From Bradyrhizobium barranii subsp. apii (GTDB lineage: Bacteria; Pseudomonadota; Alphaproteobacteria; Rhizobiales; Xanthobacteraceae), in NCBI RefSeq assembly GCF_011516635.5, contig NZ_CP096255.1, positions 8,753,501 to 8,817,500 of the forward strand: a DNA stretch of 64,000 bases, given 5' to 3'. The stretch's first letter is position 1. Every line of letters begins with the position of its first letter. Below the pieces are notes generated by a model. The model saw only the letters and a list, made by a program, of their open reading frames with translations. It was not told the DNA's origin and did not search any database. The position numbers were made by a program, and so were the translations under genes. Positions 44,821-53,825 of the stretch are shown piece after piece.

Positions 44821-44904
44821 TCATTGCGAGGAGCCCTTGCGACGAAGCAATCCAGACTGCATCCGCGGAGACATTTCTGGATTGCTTCGCTACGCTCGCA
44901 ATGA
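44821..44904. repeat. Intergenic palindrome, family A
   Basis: TCATTGCGAG (44821-44830) pairs with CTCGCAATGA (44895-44904); GAAGCAATCCAGA pairs with TCTGGATTGCTTC. It is the second copy of the element at 28056-28131. Confidence 0.8.
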
Positions 44905-44937
44905 CGGAGTAAAATAACATAGAGGGAGAGAAACGTC

Positions 44938-45291
44938 ATGAGCCAAGACCTCGACCAGCTCACCGCGCTCAACCACGACTATGTCGCCTCCGTACAGAAC
45001 TGCGACGTCAAACGCTTCGACGAAATCCTGGCGCCGGAGTTCTTTTGCTCCAATCCCGACAAGACATTGGTCGACCGCGCCGCCTTCCTGGAGCAGACGG
45101 CACGGCCGATCGCGATCCGCAATCTGCATGCGCATGATGTCATCATCCGCATCATGGGCGATTTTGCCATCATTCACGCAGCCACCAGCTACACCACCGC
45201 CGACGGCCAGCAGGCGACGGGGCGGTACACCGATTGCTGGACGAAGAAGAACGGGACGTGGCTCGCGGTATCAGCGCACGTGTCGCGGTGA
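44938..45291 (+). CDS. NTF2-like / SnoaL-like (DUF4440) protein
   Basis: The 117-residue cone-shaped fold protein has a helix LTALNHDYVASVQNCDVKRF, strands and GRYTDCWTKKNGTWLAVSAH at its end, typical of the DUF4440/SnoaL group. Members bind or isomerise small hydrophobic substrates; the role here is unknown. ATG 44938 has GAGGGAGAG upstream. It lies alone between two palindromes. Confidence 0.85.
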   Translation: MSQDLDQLTALNHDYVASVQNCDVKRFDEILAPEFFCSNPDKTLVDRAAFLEQTARPIAIRNLHAHDVIIRIMGDFAIIHAATSYTTADGQQATGRYTDCWTKKNGTWLAVSAHVSR

Positions 45292-45318
45292 GGTAGGCAA
45301 GCCATCCTCACACTCCGC

Positions 45319-45424
45319 TGTCATGCCCCGGCTTGACCGGGGCATCCAGTACGCCGCGGCAATAGTCGGTTCACACAGCTTCCGCCGCGGAGTACTGGAT
45401 CGCCCGCTTTCGCGGGCGATGACA
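45319..45424. repeat. Intergenic palindrome, family C
   Basis: TGTCATGCCCCGG at the left pairs with CGGGCGATGACA at the right, with CATCCAGTACGCCGCGG and CCGCGGAGTACTGGATCG inside. Same family as 43116-43218 and 61782-61886. Confidence 0.8.
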
Positions 45425-45439
45425 CTGTCATTGCGGTTG

Positions 45440-46528
45440 CTAGCTATCAAACACAATCACGCTGCGCAGCGTCTTGCCGGCTTTCATGTTGGCAAAACCC
45501 TCGTTGATCTCCGGCAGTTTCAGCTTGGCCGAGATCCAGTCCTCGAGGTGCAGGCGTCCGCGCAGGTAGAAATCCACCAAGCGCGGCATGTCCACGCGAA
45601 AATGGTTGGAGCCCATCGATGAGCCCTGGATCCTGCGCTCGCGCAGGAAGTCGAAGCCGTGCAGCTCGATCTTCTGGCCGAACGGAATCATGCCGACGAT
45701 GGTGGCCGTGCCGCCGGACGCCAGCATGCCAAAAGCCTGCTCCGCGGTCTCCTTGCGGCCGAGCACCTCGAAAGAATGATGCACGCCGCCATTGGTGAGG
45801 TCGCGCACCTGCTTCACGACGTCGCCGCCGGCGGGATTGATGATGTCGGTCGCGCCCAGCTTGGTCGCGAGCTGGAGCTTTGCCGGATTGGTGTCGATGG
45901 CGATGATGCGTCCGGCGCCCGCGATCTGTGCGCCGTTGATCGCGGCCATGCCGACACCGCCGCAGCCGATCACGGCCACGGTCTCGCCGGCCGTCACCTT
46001 CGCCGTGTTCACCACCGCGCCGTAGCCGGTGATGACGCCGCAGCCGATCAGCGCGGCGAGATCGAGCGGCATCTCCTTGCGGATTTTGACGATGGCGTTC
46101 TCGTGCACCAGCATCTGCTCGGCGAAGGACGAGAGGTTGAGGAACTGGTGCAACTTCTCGGGCTTCGACCATTGCATCCGGTTCGAGGCGCCCGGCAACA
46201 GCTTTACGGTGGTGTCGGTGCAGAGCACGGTGCGGCCCGTGGTACAGTTGTCGCAGGTGCCGCAGAACACCGACAGGCACGTCACGACGTGATCGCCCGG
46301 CTTCACATAGGTGACGTCGGAGCCGACCTGCTCGACGATGCCGGCGGACTCGTGCCCGAGCACCGCGGGCAGCGGATGCGGATACAGGCCTTCCATGAAG
46401 TGCAGATCGGAGTGACAGAGGCCGGCGACCGCCGTGCGGATCAAAACCTCGCGTGGGCCCGGCTTCGGCAGGCTGACATCCTCGATGACCAGCGGCTGAT
46501 TGACTTCATAAAGGACGGCGGCCTTCAT
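45440..46528 (-). CDS. Zinc-dependent alcohol dehydrogenase (class III-like)
   Basis: This 362-residue MDR enzyme has the catalytic zinc ligands Cys and His (AGLCHSDLHFMEG, GHESAGIVEQVG) and the structural zinc lobe with four Cys (CLSVFCGTCDNCTTGRTVLC). The cofactor motif is IGCGGVGMAAINGAQIAGA with Asp after it, so NAD is preferred. It oxidises an alcohol or hydroxymethyl adduct. It is transcribed in the same direction as the acyl-CoA dehydrogenase gene 45 bases upstream, a likely operon. Confidence 0.92.
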   Translation of the reverse strand: MKAAVLYEVNQPLVIEDVSLPKPGPREVLIRTAVAGLCHSDLHFMEGLYPHPLPAVLGHESAGIVEQVGSDVTYVKPGDHVVTCLSVFCGTCDNCTTGRTVLCTDTTVKLLPGASNRMQWSKPEKLHQFLNLSSFAEQMLVHENAIVKIRKEMPLDLAALIGCGVITGYGAVVNTAKVTAGETVAVIGCGGVGMAAINGAQIAGAGRIIAIDTNPAKLQLATKLGATDIINPAGGDVVKQVRDLTNGGVHHSFEVLGRKETAEQAFGMLASGGTATIVGMIPFGQKIELHGFDFLRERRIQGSSMGSNHFRVDMPRLVDFYLRGRLHLEDWISAKLKLPEINEGFANMKAGKTLRSVIVFDS

Positions 46529-46573
46529 CGAGCACTCCCTATCGCTTCTTTTGGTTTGAGCGTGGAGTGCAGC

Positions 46574-48358
46574 CTACGCTGCCAGAACCAGTTCGCCAAC
46601 CTCGCTCATGCCGGCGTCGCGATCCCCGAGCAGCAGCGCTGCGATCTTCGCTTGCACGGCATTTTCCGTCAGTCGGAACGGATCGCTCGGCGCCACGCGA
46701 TGGTCGATCACCAGCCGCGACAGCAGCAGCCGGCGCGCATCGCCGCGCATCTCGTGGATGCGATGCGCTTCCCAGGCGAGCGCGACCGCGCTTGCGACGT
46801 GATAGAGCAGGCTGGTCGCGCGGCGCGCATCGGCCTCGTTCTCGGAATTGCCCGCGACCTCGCGCGCGAAGCCGACGGCGCGATCGACGAGACCGCGCAA
46901 ATTGTCGCGCCAGGCCTGCGGGACCGACACGCTATCATCGAGCCGCGCATGCAGATCGGCTGATAGCGCGGATTCGGCGCCGTGGCGGCCGACCGCGCGC
47001 CGGAGCGCATCGATCGCGACGATGTTGCCGGTGCCCTCCCAGACCGAGCCGAGATGCGCATCGCGCAGCAGGCGGGGCGTGGCGAATTCCTCGATATAGC
47101 CGATGCCGCCGCGCATCTCGAGCGCATCGCCGCAGACTTTTCGCGCATCGCGCGTCGCACGGAATTTCAGGGTCGGCGTCAGGATGCGCAGCAGCGCGGC
47201 TGCATCCTGGCTGCCGGCCTCGGCGCGGTCGAGCGCGTCGGCGGTCAGAAAACTCATCGACAGCGCCTGCTCGACCGGCAGCATGATCTTCAACATCTGC
47301 CGCCGTCCCAGCGGCAGGTCGATGATGCGCTTGCCGAACACCACGCGGTTCTTCGCCACCGTCATCGCATCATGATAGGCGCGGCGCATCAGCGCGGTGG
47401 ATTTGACGCCGTTGGAGAGCCGCGACGAATTGACCATCTCGGCCATCTGCACGAAGCCGCGGTCGAGCTTGCCGACCGCATAGGCGATCGCGCCTTCGAG
47501 CTTGATCTCGCCCGAGGCCATCGAGCGGGTGCCGAGCTTGTCCTTGAGGCGCACGATCCGATAGTGGTTCTGCGAACCGTCGTCGAGGAAGCGCGGCATC
47601 AGGAACAGGCCGACGCCGCGCGTGCCGGGGCCGGCGCCTTCGGGACGCGCCAGCAGCATCACGACCTTGGCATCGGCGTTCGAGCAGAACCATTTCTCGC
47701 CATGGAGGCGCCAATGGTCGCTCTCCTGCACGGCACGCGTGGTCAGCGTACCGACATCGGAGCCGCCCTCCTTCTCGGTCATGAACTGGCCGCCCTGGGT
47801 CAGCTTGCTCATGTCGGTCTGGGTCAGGCCGTCGAGATATTTCGCCTTCAGCGCCTCGCTGCCGAAATTCGCCAAGAGCTTTGCGCAGCCGTCGGTGACG
47901 TTGATCGGGCAGCCCATGCCGAATTCGGTCTGGTTGAACAGGAAGGTGAAGGCGTGCTTGGCCACGACGGGATATTTGTCCGGCCAGCCCATGATGCCCT
48001 TGCGGATCGACAACGCATGGATGCCGAACTCGCCGAAGGCCGCGCTCTCCAGTTCGCGATAGGCCGGGTGATATTCGATCCACTGCACGTCGCGGCCGAA
48101 CTTGTCGCGCTGGTGCAGCACCGGCGTGTGCCGGTCGGCGAGCCGCGCGCAATCGTCGAGATGGCCACCGGCGAGTTCGCCGAGGCGATCGAGATGCGGC
48201 TCGATGTGGCGGAACAGCGGGTCCGGCAGATGGATACGCAACAGATCCGTCAGCGCCGGATCGGCGCGATAGAAATTCACGCCTGATGTATCGGGCGCCA
48301 GCAGACCGGATGGTGCGGCCGCGACACTTTTTGGCTCACCTGTGACCGGCTTGTGCAT
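46574..48358 (-). CDS. Acyl-CoA dehydrogenase, AidB-like
   Basis: The 594-residue flavoprotein belongs to the large acyl-CoA dehydrogenase subgroup that includes AidB. Landmarks are LTQGGQFMTEKEGGSDVG, the HGEKWFCSNADA loop, VKSTALMRRAYHDAMTVAKN and ALEMRGGIGYIEEFATPRLL with the WEGTGNIVAIDALR end. FAD-dependent. Its substrate may be a branched or modified acyl-CoA. It is first in an operon with the alcohol dehydrogenase gene. Confidence 0.92.
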   Translation of the reverse strand: MHKPVTGEPKSVAAAPSGLLAPDTSGVNFYRADPALTDLLRIHLPDPLFRHIEPHLDRLGELAGGHLDDCARLADRHTPVLHQRDKFGRDVQWIEYHPAYRELESAAFGEFGIHALSIRKGIMGWPDKYPVVAKHAFTFLFNQTEFGMGCPINVTDGCAKLLANFGSEALKAKYLDGLTQTDMSKLTQGGQFMTEKEGGSDVGTLTTRAVQESDHWRLHGEKWFCSNADAKVVMLLARPEGAGPGTRGVGLFLMPRFLDDGSQNHYRIVRLKDKLGTRSMASGEIKLEGAIAYAVGKLDRGFVQMAEMVNSSRLSNGVKSTALMRRAYHDAMTVAKNRVVFGKRIIDLPLGRRQMLKIMLPVEQALSMSFLTADALDRAEAGSQDAAALLRILTPTLKFRATRDARKVCGDALEMRGGIGYIEEFATPRLLRDAHLGSVWEGTGNIVAIDALRRAVGRHGAESALSADLHARLDDSVSVPQAWRDNLRGLVDRAVGFAREVAGNSENEADARRATSLLYHVASAVALAWEAHRIHEMRGDARRLLLSRLVIDHRVAPSDPFRLTENAVQAKIAALLLGDRDAGMSEVGELVLAA

Positions 48359-48580
48359 GATCGTCCTCTTCGTTCCCGCCCGACGGCAATTCTTATCGCT
48401 TGCCGCTTGGGATGATGTCGATCATGCTCCAGTCGCAAAGGCGGATAAAGCCGCAAATTGTCAGGGAGGCATGATCGCCGTGAAGGAGCAATTCGCTCTG
48501 CGGAATTATGATCGACCCGGCTGGTTGTCCGCACGGCGGATGCATAGATCAGCGGCTTCCCGTCTCCGAGAGATCACGCC

Positions 48581-49282
48581 ATGGAACATCCGAAATACAA
48601 GATCGCCCTCATCGTTGGCGCCGGCGAAGGCCTGAGCGGCTCGTTGGCGCGTCTGCTGTCCGCGCAAGGCATCCGCGTCGCGCTGGCCGCGCGCAAGATC
48701 GAGAAATTGGGCGCGCTCTGTCGCGAGACCGGCGCCAAGGCCTATGCCTGCAACGCCACCGAGCCTGAGGAGGTCGAGCGGCTGTTCGGCCTGGTCGAAC
48801 GCGAGATCGGCACGCCCGACCTCGTCGTCTACAACGCCAGCGGCCGCACGCGCGGGCCGTTCGTCGATCTCGTTCCGGCGGATGTCGCGCAGGCGATCGC
48901 GATCAGCGCCTATGGCGGCTTCCTGGTGGCGCAGCAGGCGGCCAAGCGCATGCTGCCGAACAAGCACGGCGCGATCCTGTTCACCGGCGCCTCGGCGAGC
49001 GTCAAGGGCTATGCGCAGTCGGCCTCCTTCGCGATGGGCAAGTTCGCGTTGCGCGGGCTGGCGCAGAGCCTGGCGCGCGAGCTCTCGCCGCAGGGCATCC
49101 ACATCGCGCATTTCGTGATCGACGGCGGCATCCGCAGCGCGGCGCGGGCCGAACCCGCCGACAAGCCGGATTCGATGCTCGATCCCGACGCGATCGCGCA
49201 GAGCTACTGGAACGTGCTGCAACAGCCGCGCAGCGCCTGGAGCTGGGAGCTGGAGCTGCGGCCGTGGGTGGAGAAGTTTTAG
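48581..49282 (+). CDS. SDR-family protein with Phe in place of catalytic Tyr
   Basis: The 233-residue short-chain dehydrogenase has the cofactor motif VGAGEGLSGSLARLL, YNASGR in place of NNAG, the catalytic Ser in FTGASASVKGY, and FAMGK where Tyr-x3-Lys is usual. The subgroup with this Phe is widespread and may be a reductase with another proton donor. It is divergent from the acyl-CoA dehydrogenase gene, 222 bases away, and precedes an enoyl-CoA hydratase. Confidence 0.88.
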   Translation: MEHPKYKIALIVGAGEGLSGSLARLLSAQGIRVALAARKIEKLGALCRETGAKAYACNATEPEEVERLFGLVEREIGTPDLVVYNASGRTRGPFVDLVPADVAQAIAISAYGGFLVAQQAAKRMLPNKHGAILFTGASASVKGYAQSASFAMGKFALRGLAQSLARELSPQGIHIAHFVIDGGIRSAARAEPADKPDSMLDPDAIAQSYWNVLQQPRSAWSWELELRPWVEKF

Positions 49283-49292
49283 ACGCGCTGCC

Positions 49293-49376
49293 GTAGCGTG
49301 GGCAAAGGCGCGCAGCGCCGTGCCCACCATCACGACGAAACAACAAATGGTGGGCACGCGCGCTTTGCCCACCCTA
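49293..49376. repeat. Intergenic palindrome, family G
   Basis: GTAGCGTGGGCAAAGG at the left pairs with GCTTTGCCCACCCTAC at the right, and GTGCCCACCAT pairs with ATGGTGGGCAC. Second copy of the element at 36866-36989. It separates the SDR and enoyl-CoA hydratase genes. Confidence 0.8.
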
Positions 49377-49393
49377 CAAGGGTAGGGAGCGAC

Positions 49394-50224
49394 ATGACCA
49401 CGGAAACCACCATCGATACCGGCACCAACGAACTCCTCTGCGTCATCCGCGACCGCGTCGCAGTGATCACGCTGAACCGGCCGGAGGCGCGCAACGCGCT
49501 GTCGGACATCTTGACGCCGGCGCTGCGGACGATGATCCGCACCTGCGGCGAGAGCCCCGAAGTCGGCGCGCTGCTGATCACCGGCGCGGGCGCGGCCTTC
49601 TGTGCCGGCGGCAACGTCAAGGGCATGGGCGCGCATCGCGACCCGAAGAAGCTCGAGATGTCGTTTGACGACAAGGTCGCCGATCTCCAGGAACGGCAGC
49701 GGCTGCTCACCGGCGCGCTGGTGTCGGTACGCAAGCCGACCATCGCCGCCCTGCCCGGCCCCGCGGTCGGCGCCGGACTCGCCATCGCCATGGCCTGCGA
49801 CATCCGCATCGCCGCGCAATCGGCCTTCGTCTCCACCGGCTACGCCCGCATCGCGCTGAGCGGCGACTACGGCATCGCCTGGCTGCTCACCCGGCTGGTC
49901 GGCACCGCGCGAGCCCGCGAGTTGCTGTTCACCGGCGATCGCGTCGACGCCGCGCGCGCCGAGACAATCGGCCTCGTCAACCGCGTCGTGCCCGACGACA
50001 GGCTGCAAGACGAGGCCTTTGCGCTGGCCAAATCGCTCGCCGAAGGCCCGCGTCAGGCGCTGCGCTACATGAAGGACAATCTCGACGAGGCGCTGCTGTT
50101 CGATTTCGAGACCGCCCGCGACCACGAAGCCGGACGGCTGATCCGCCTGACCACGACTGCTGATCACAAGGAAGCCGTGCAGGCCTTCATCGAGAAGCGG
50201 AAAGCGGTGTTCACGGGAAAGTAA
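49394..50224 (+). CDS. Enoyl-CoA hydratase/isomerase
   Basis: This 276-residue crotonase-fold protein has NRPEARNAL near the start, the oxyanion-hole segments GAAFCAGGNVKGMG and ALPGPAVGAGLAIAMACDIRIA, and LTRLVGTARARELLFTG. Glu residues of classical hydratases are partly replaced by Gly/Asp (SGDYGIAW), so it may be an isomerase or hydrolase. ATG 49394 follows GGTAGGGAGCGAC. Together with the nearby acyl-CoA dehydrogenase it fits acyl-CoA breakdown. Confidence 0.9.
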   Translation: MTTETTIDTGTNELLCVIRDRVAVITLNRPEARNALSDILTPALRTMIRTCGESPEVGALLITGAGAAFCAGGNVKGMGAHRDPKKLEMSFDDKVADLQERQRLLTGALVSVRKPTIAALPGPAVGAGLAIAMACDIRIAAQSAFVSTGYARIALSGDYGIAWLLTRLVGTARARELLFTGDRVDAARAETIGLVNRVVPDDRLQDEAFALAKSLAEGPRQALRYMKDNLDEALLFDFETARDHEAGRLIRLTTTADHKEAVQAFIEKRKAVFTGK

Positions 50225-50283
50225 CCCGCGGTTTGACGATCGCAGCCCAGATGGAGCGCAGCGAAATCCGGGCTACGACGAAC

Positions 50284-50320
50284 AAAAAAAAGCCCGGCTC
50301 TGGATGACCAGGCCGGGCTC
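50284..50320 (-). terminator. Rho-independent terminator
   Basis: Read on the minus strand, AGCCCGGC (arm 50312-50319) pairs with GCCGGGCT (arm 50291-50298), followed by a run of eight T (50283-50290 region). It lies just after the GNAT gene stop and would end the DUF1127-GNAT transcript. Confidence 0.85.
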
Positions 50321-50329
50321 GGAGTGGTG

Positions 50330-50953
50330 TCAGGCCGAGGCTGAGGGGCTGTCGGCCTGACGGGAAAGGGCGGCGAGGCGCCAGCTCGCGCAGGGAATGT
50401 CTTTCGGTGCGACGGCGATCTCCTTGTCGAAGCGCACCAGCTTCCAGTCATCGGGATGATTGACGAAAGCGAAACCGGATTTGCGGGCGAGCGAGATCAT
50501 GGTCTCGTTGGAGCGCAGCGTGTCGCCGAACATGTGCTCGGCACCAAGAGCTGCCGCGCGGCATTCGAGATTCTTCATCAGCGCGGTGGCGATGCCGTGG
50601 CCCTGCCAACGGTCGTCGACCGACAGGCCGAACTCGAGTGTCGAGGTCTCGGCATGGAAGGCGTAGCGCGCTTCGGCGATGATGGTCTCGAAGCCGTCGA
50701 CCATCTTCGTCGCGACAACGGAAAAGCGCTCGCGCGCGCCGACATCGAGGAACTCGCTCAGCAGGCTCTTCGGCAATTCGCTGATCGCACCGAAGAAGCG
50801 GTTGTAGCGGGAGCGGGTCGAGAGCGATCGAAAATAGTGCTGAAGCTCCTCGGTGTCGCGCGGCTCGACGAAGCGGATGTTGATCGCCTCACCCTGCCGG
50901 GTGCGCAGCACGTCCGAATATTGCTTCAGATCTTCCAGGCGAAGAGTGCTCAT
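50330..50953 (-). CDS. GNAT-family N-acetyltransferase
   Basis: The 207-residue protein has a GNAT fold with the acetyl-CoA-binding motif DRWQGHGIATALMKNL and IAEARYAFHAETSTLEFGLS before it. The end (FAFVNHPDDWKLVRFDKEI) is conserved in rhizobial GNAT proteins of this kind. The acceptor is unknown. ATG 50953 is chosen. It lies 70 bases after the DUF1127 gene on the same strand and ends at a strong terminator. Confidence 0.88.
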   Translation of the reverse strand: MSTLRLEDLKQYSDVLRTRQGEAINIRFVEPRDTEELQHYFRSLSTRSRYNRFFGAISELPKSLLSEFLDVGARERFSVVATKMVDGFETIIAEARYAFHAETSTLEFGLSVDDRWQGHGIATALMKNLECRAAALGAEHMFGDTLRSNETMISLARKSGFAFVNHPDDWKLVRFDKEIAVAPKDIPCASWRLAALSRQADSPSASA

Positions 50954-51022
50954 GACACGAGCCCTGCGGAAAGAGGGACCGCCGGCGCCCCTGTGATCAG
51001 GCGGCGCCGGCCTGGCGGCCAA

Positions 51023-51226
51023 TCAGGCCCGCCAGAAGGGTTTGTCAGCCTCGTAGGCGATGTCGGTCCAGGACAGGCCGACGTCGTGGAGATCGCGGGC
51101 CGTCCAATGGGTCAGTTCGCGGCGGGTCCGGTAGCGCTCGTGCCAGACGTGAAGCGTCTCGCCGATCTGCTGGATGAGGCCGGGTGCATGATGATTTGTC
51201 ATCGAATTGTGGGTCAAAGTAGACAT
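51023..51226 (-). CDS. DUF1127 domain-containing small protein
   Basis: The 67-residue protein ends in the DUF1127 (YjiS-like) motif: WHERYRTRRELTHWTARDLHDVGLSWTDI. Such Arg-rich proteins in alphaproteobacteria affect RNA turnover and phosphate or carbon metabolism. The gene is divergent from the GcvA-like LysR gene. It is upstream of the GNAT gene and probably co-transcribed. Confidence 0.88.
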   Translation of the reverse strand: MSTLTHNSMTNHHAPGLIQQIGETLHVWHERYRTRRELTHWTARDLHDVGLSWTDIAYEADKPFWRA

Positions 51227-51304
51227 TTTCAGCTCCTTGAGCTAACTTGACCGCTAATATCTGCTTGCTACCGCGCTGCGACAAACGACAATTTGTACCC
51301 CTTC

Positions 51305-51323
51305 GCATGAAATAACGTCATGC
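51305..51323. promoter_or_regulatory. LysR-type box (T-N11-A)
   Basis: GCATGA (51305-51310) and TCATGC (51318-51323) are perfect inverted arms with a 7-base spacer, giving a T-N11-A core at 51308/51320. It sits 14 bases before the GcvA-like LysR start, so autoregulation and control of the divergent DUF1127-GNAT unit are likely. Confidence 0.4.
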
Positions 51324-51336
51324 ATCCTGCTGCCAA

Positions 51337-52236
51337 ATGACTGCCAGATTGCCCTCCCTGAACGGATTGCGGGCCTTTGAGGCCGCCGCGCGCCATCTCA
51401 GCTTCACGCTGGCCGCGTCCGAGCTGAACGTGACCCAGACCGCGATCAGCCATCAGATCCGGCGGCTCGAGGAGGAGCTCGGCATCCGCCTGTTCGTCCG
51501 GCAGAACCGCGCGCTGGCGCTGACGCCGGAAGCGCGCGACTATTTGCCGGGCGTCCGCGCCGCCTTCAACGACCTCCGCCTTGCGACCGACCGGCTGCTG
51601 CGCAAGGACGACGACAAGGTGCTGACCGTCTCGACGCTGGCATCGCTCGCCGCGAAATGGCTGCTGCCGCGGCTGACCGATTTCCAGGAGCAGCACCCCG
51701 GCATCGACGTCCGCATCACCACCTCGACCAGCCTCGTCGATTTCCAGCGCGACAATGTCGATGCCGCGATTCGCTATGGCCGCGGTCAATGGCCGGGCCT
51801 GCGCGCCGACTGGCTGATGGCCGACGAGCTGTTTCCGGTGTGCAGTCCGTCGCTGCTGCGCGGCGACAAGCCGCTGCGCCAGCCTGAGGATCTCAAAGGC
51901 TATCCGCTGCTGCACACCTCCAATGCCAACAGCGATGACTGGCGGCTGTGGCTGACGGCGGCCGGCCTTCCGGGCGACATCGCCAGGCAGCCCGGCATCA
52001 CCTTCGACATGATCTTCATGACCATCCAGGCCGCAATCGACGGCATCGGCGTGGCAATGGGGCGAACCTCCTACGTCCAGGACGACATCGCCAAGGGCCG
52101 GCTCGTGGTGCCCTTCAAGATCGCGCTGCCGGCCGATGCCGGCTTCTACCTGGTCGCGCCGGAGGGCCGGCGCGAGGCGCCGAAGCTGGCCGCGTTCCGC
52201 GAGTGGATGATCGCTGCAACGCAGAATAAAGCGTGA
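51337..52236 (+). CDS. LysR-family regulator, GcvA-like
   Basis: This 299-residue regulator begins RLPSLNGLRAFEAAARHLSF and has the HTH VTQTAISHQIRRLEEELG, the GcvA/TrpI/AmpR-group pattern. The effector domain follows with TTSTSLVDFQRDNVDAAIRYG. It is divergent from the DUF1127-GNAT genes and upstream of a transporter gene; either could be its target. Confidence 0.92.
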   Translation: MTARLPSLNGLRAFEAAARHLSFTLAASELNVTQTAISHQIRRLEEELGIRLFVRQNRALALTPEARDYLPGVRAAFNDLRLATDRLLRKDDDKVLTVSTLASLAAKWLLPRLTDFQEQHPGIDVRITTSTSLVDFQRDNVDAAIRYGRGQWPGLRADWLMADELFPVCSPSLLRGDKPLRQPEDLKGYPLLHTSNANSDDWRLWLTAAGLPGDIARQPGITFDMIFMTIQAAIDGIGVAMGRTSYVQDDIAKGRLVVPFKIALPADAGFYLVAPEGRREAPKLAAFREWMIAATQNKA

Positions 52237-52379
52237 AAAATCATCAGCTTCCCCGGTGAAATCGATTGACTCGCCGCGCCCCGCGCGAGAGGGGTAGGAC
52301 AGATTGTCGCAGCCGACAATCTGATGCCTTGCCGTGAAATGAGTTCCGGTCCGGCCGCGCCTTCCAGGGGAGAAACGTC

Positions 52380-53711
52380 ATGGCTGGACCAGCAACCAAT
52401 CCGCCCGAGATCAAGTCGCGCATCGGCGCGATCCTCCGCGCCACCTCCGGCAATTTTCTCGAGCAGTTCGATTTCTTCCTGTTCGGCTTCTATGCCGCCG
52501 CCATCGGCAAGGCGTTCTTTCCCTCCAGTAACGAGACAGCCTCGCTGCTCAACACTTTTGGCGTGTTCTGGCTCGGCGCGCTGATGCGCCCCGTCGGCGC
52601 GATCGTGCTCGGCGCCTACATCGACCGCATCGGCCGCCGCCAGGGCCTGATCGTCACGCTCGGCATCATGGCGATCGGCACCGTCGTGATCGCATTCTGC
52701 CCGAGCTATGCGACCATCGGCATCGCGGCGCCCGTCATCGTGCTGATCGGCCGCCTGCTGCAGGGCTTCTCCGCCGGCGTCGAGCTCGGCGGCGTCTCGG
52801 TCTATCTCGCGGAAATCTCCACGCCCGGCAATCGCGGCTTCTACACCTCGTTCCAGTCGTCGAGCCAGCAGGTCGCGATCTTCGTGGCCTCGATCCTCGG
52901 CTTCATCCTGTCCGAGGTGATGCCGGCGGACGTCGTGACCGCCTGGGGCTGGCGCATTCCCTTCTTCGTCGGTTGCCTCATCATTCCCCTGATCTTCATG
53001 CTGCGGCGGACGCTCGAGGAAACGCCGGCCTTCCTCGCCATGAAGAAGCACCCGACGGCAAACGAGGTGTTCGCCTCCGCGCTCGCCAACTGGCGCATCG
53101 TCATCCTCGGCATGATGATCGCGGTCCTGACCACGACGACATTCTACTTCGTCACCGTGTACACGCCGACCTTCGGCAAGACGGTGCTGAAGCTCTCGAC
53201 GCAGGACGCACTGCTCGTGACGCTGCTCGTCGCCGTGACCAACTTCTTCTGGAATCCCGTCGGCGGCGCGCTGTCCGATCGCATCGGCCGCAAGCCGGTA
53301 CTGCTCGCCATCGCCGGCCTGGCGCTCGTCACCGCCTACCCGGCACTGTCCTGGCTGGTCGCCGCGCCGACTTTCGGCAAACTGCTCGCGGTCGAGATGT
53401 TGTTCTCGTTCTATTTCGGCATGTACAGCGGCACCATGCTCGGTGCTCTCGTCGAGATCGTGCCGGCGCATGTCCGCACCACCTGCTTCTCGCTGGCCTT
53501 CGCGCTCGCCGCTGCGCTGTTCGGCACGTTCACGCCATTCGCCTCGACCTTGCTGATCGACTACACCGGCAACAAAGCCTCACCCGGCTTCTGGCTGATG
53601 TTCGCCGCTGCGCTTGGCATCATTGCCGCATCGATCGTCTATCGCGGTGGCCGCCAAGCGGTGACGACGTACGATGCGACCGGTGAAGCGGCGCCGGCGG
53701 TGAGCCACTGA
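52380..53711 (+). CDS. MFS transporter, MHS family (citrate/tricarballylate-like)
   Basis: The 443-residue, 12-helix symporter of the metabolite:H+ family has SGNFLEQFDFFLFGFYAAAIG at the first helix, GALMRPVGAIVLGAYIDRIGRR between helices 2 and 3, and FSAGVELGGVSVYLAE. It resembles citrate or tricarballylate importers (CitA/TcuC). ATG 52380 follows AGGGGAGAAACGTC. It imports a tri- or dicarboxylate by proton symport. Confidence 0.9.
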   Translation: MAGPATNPPEIKSRIGAILRATSGNFLEQFDFFLFGFYAAAIGKAFFPSSNETASLLNTFGVFWLGALMRPVGAIVLGAYIDRIGRRQGLIVTLGIMAIGTVVIAFCPSYATIGIAAPVIVLIGRLLQGFSAGVELGGVSVYLAEISTPGNRGFYTSFQSSSQQVAIFVASILGFILSEVMPADVVTAWGWRIPFFVGCLIIPLIFMLRRTLEETPAFLAMKKHPTANEVFASALANWRIVILGMMIAVLTTTTFYFVTVYTPTFGKTVLKLSTQDALLVTLLVAVTNFFWNPVGGALSDRIGRKPVLLAIAGLALVTAYPALSWLVAAPTFGKLLAVEMLFSFYFGMYSGTMLGALVEIVPAHVRTTCFSLAFALAAALFGTFTPFASTLLIDYTGNKASPGFWLMFAAALGIIAASIVYRGGRQAVTTYDATGEAAPAVSH

Positions 53712-53715
53712 TGGT

Positions 53716-53818
53716 CATTCCGGGGCGCCTCGAAGAGGCGAACCCGGAATCCATTTCTCCCAACATTCTTGCGGCACGATGGATTCCGGGCTCGATGCTT
53801 CGCATCTCCCCGGAATGA
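53716..53818. repeat. Intergenic palindrome, family D
   Basis: TCATTCCGGGG at the left pairs with CCCCGGAATGA at the right; GAACCCGGAATCCAT pairs with ATGGATTCCGGG inside. It lies between the convergent transporter and Rieske genes and may act as a two-way terminator. Confidence 0.8.
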
Positions 53819-53825
53819 CAGTAAC

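Noticed and set aside
48506..50167. Minus-strand open frame of 553 codons antisense to SDR and enoyl-CoA hydratase
   Set aside because: Mirror of two well-supported genes and a palindrome; composition is Arg/Ala/Gly-rich with no domain.
52146..53471. Minus-strand open frame of 441 codons antisense to the MHS transporter
   Set aside because: His/Asp/Glu/Arg-rich translation typical of an antisense frame of a membrane protein gene.
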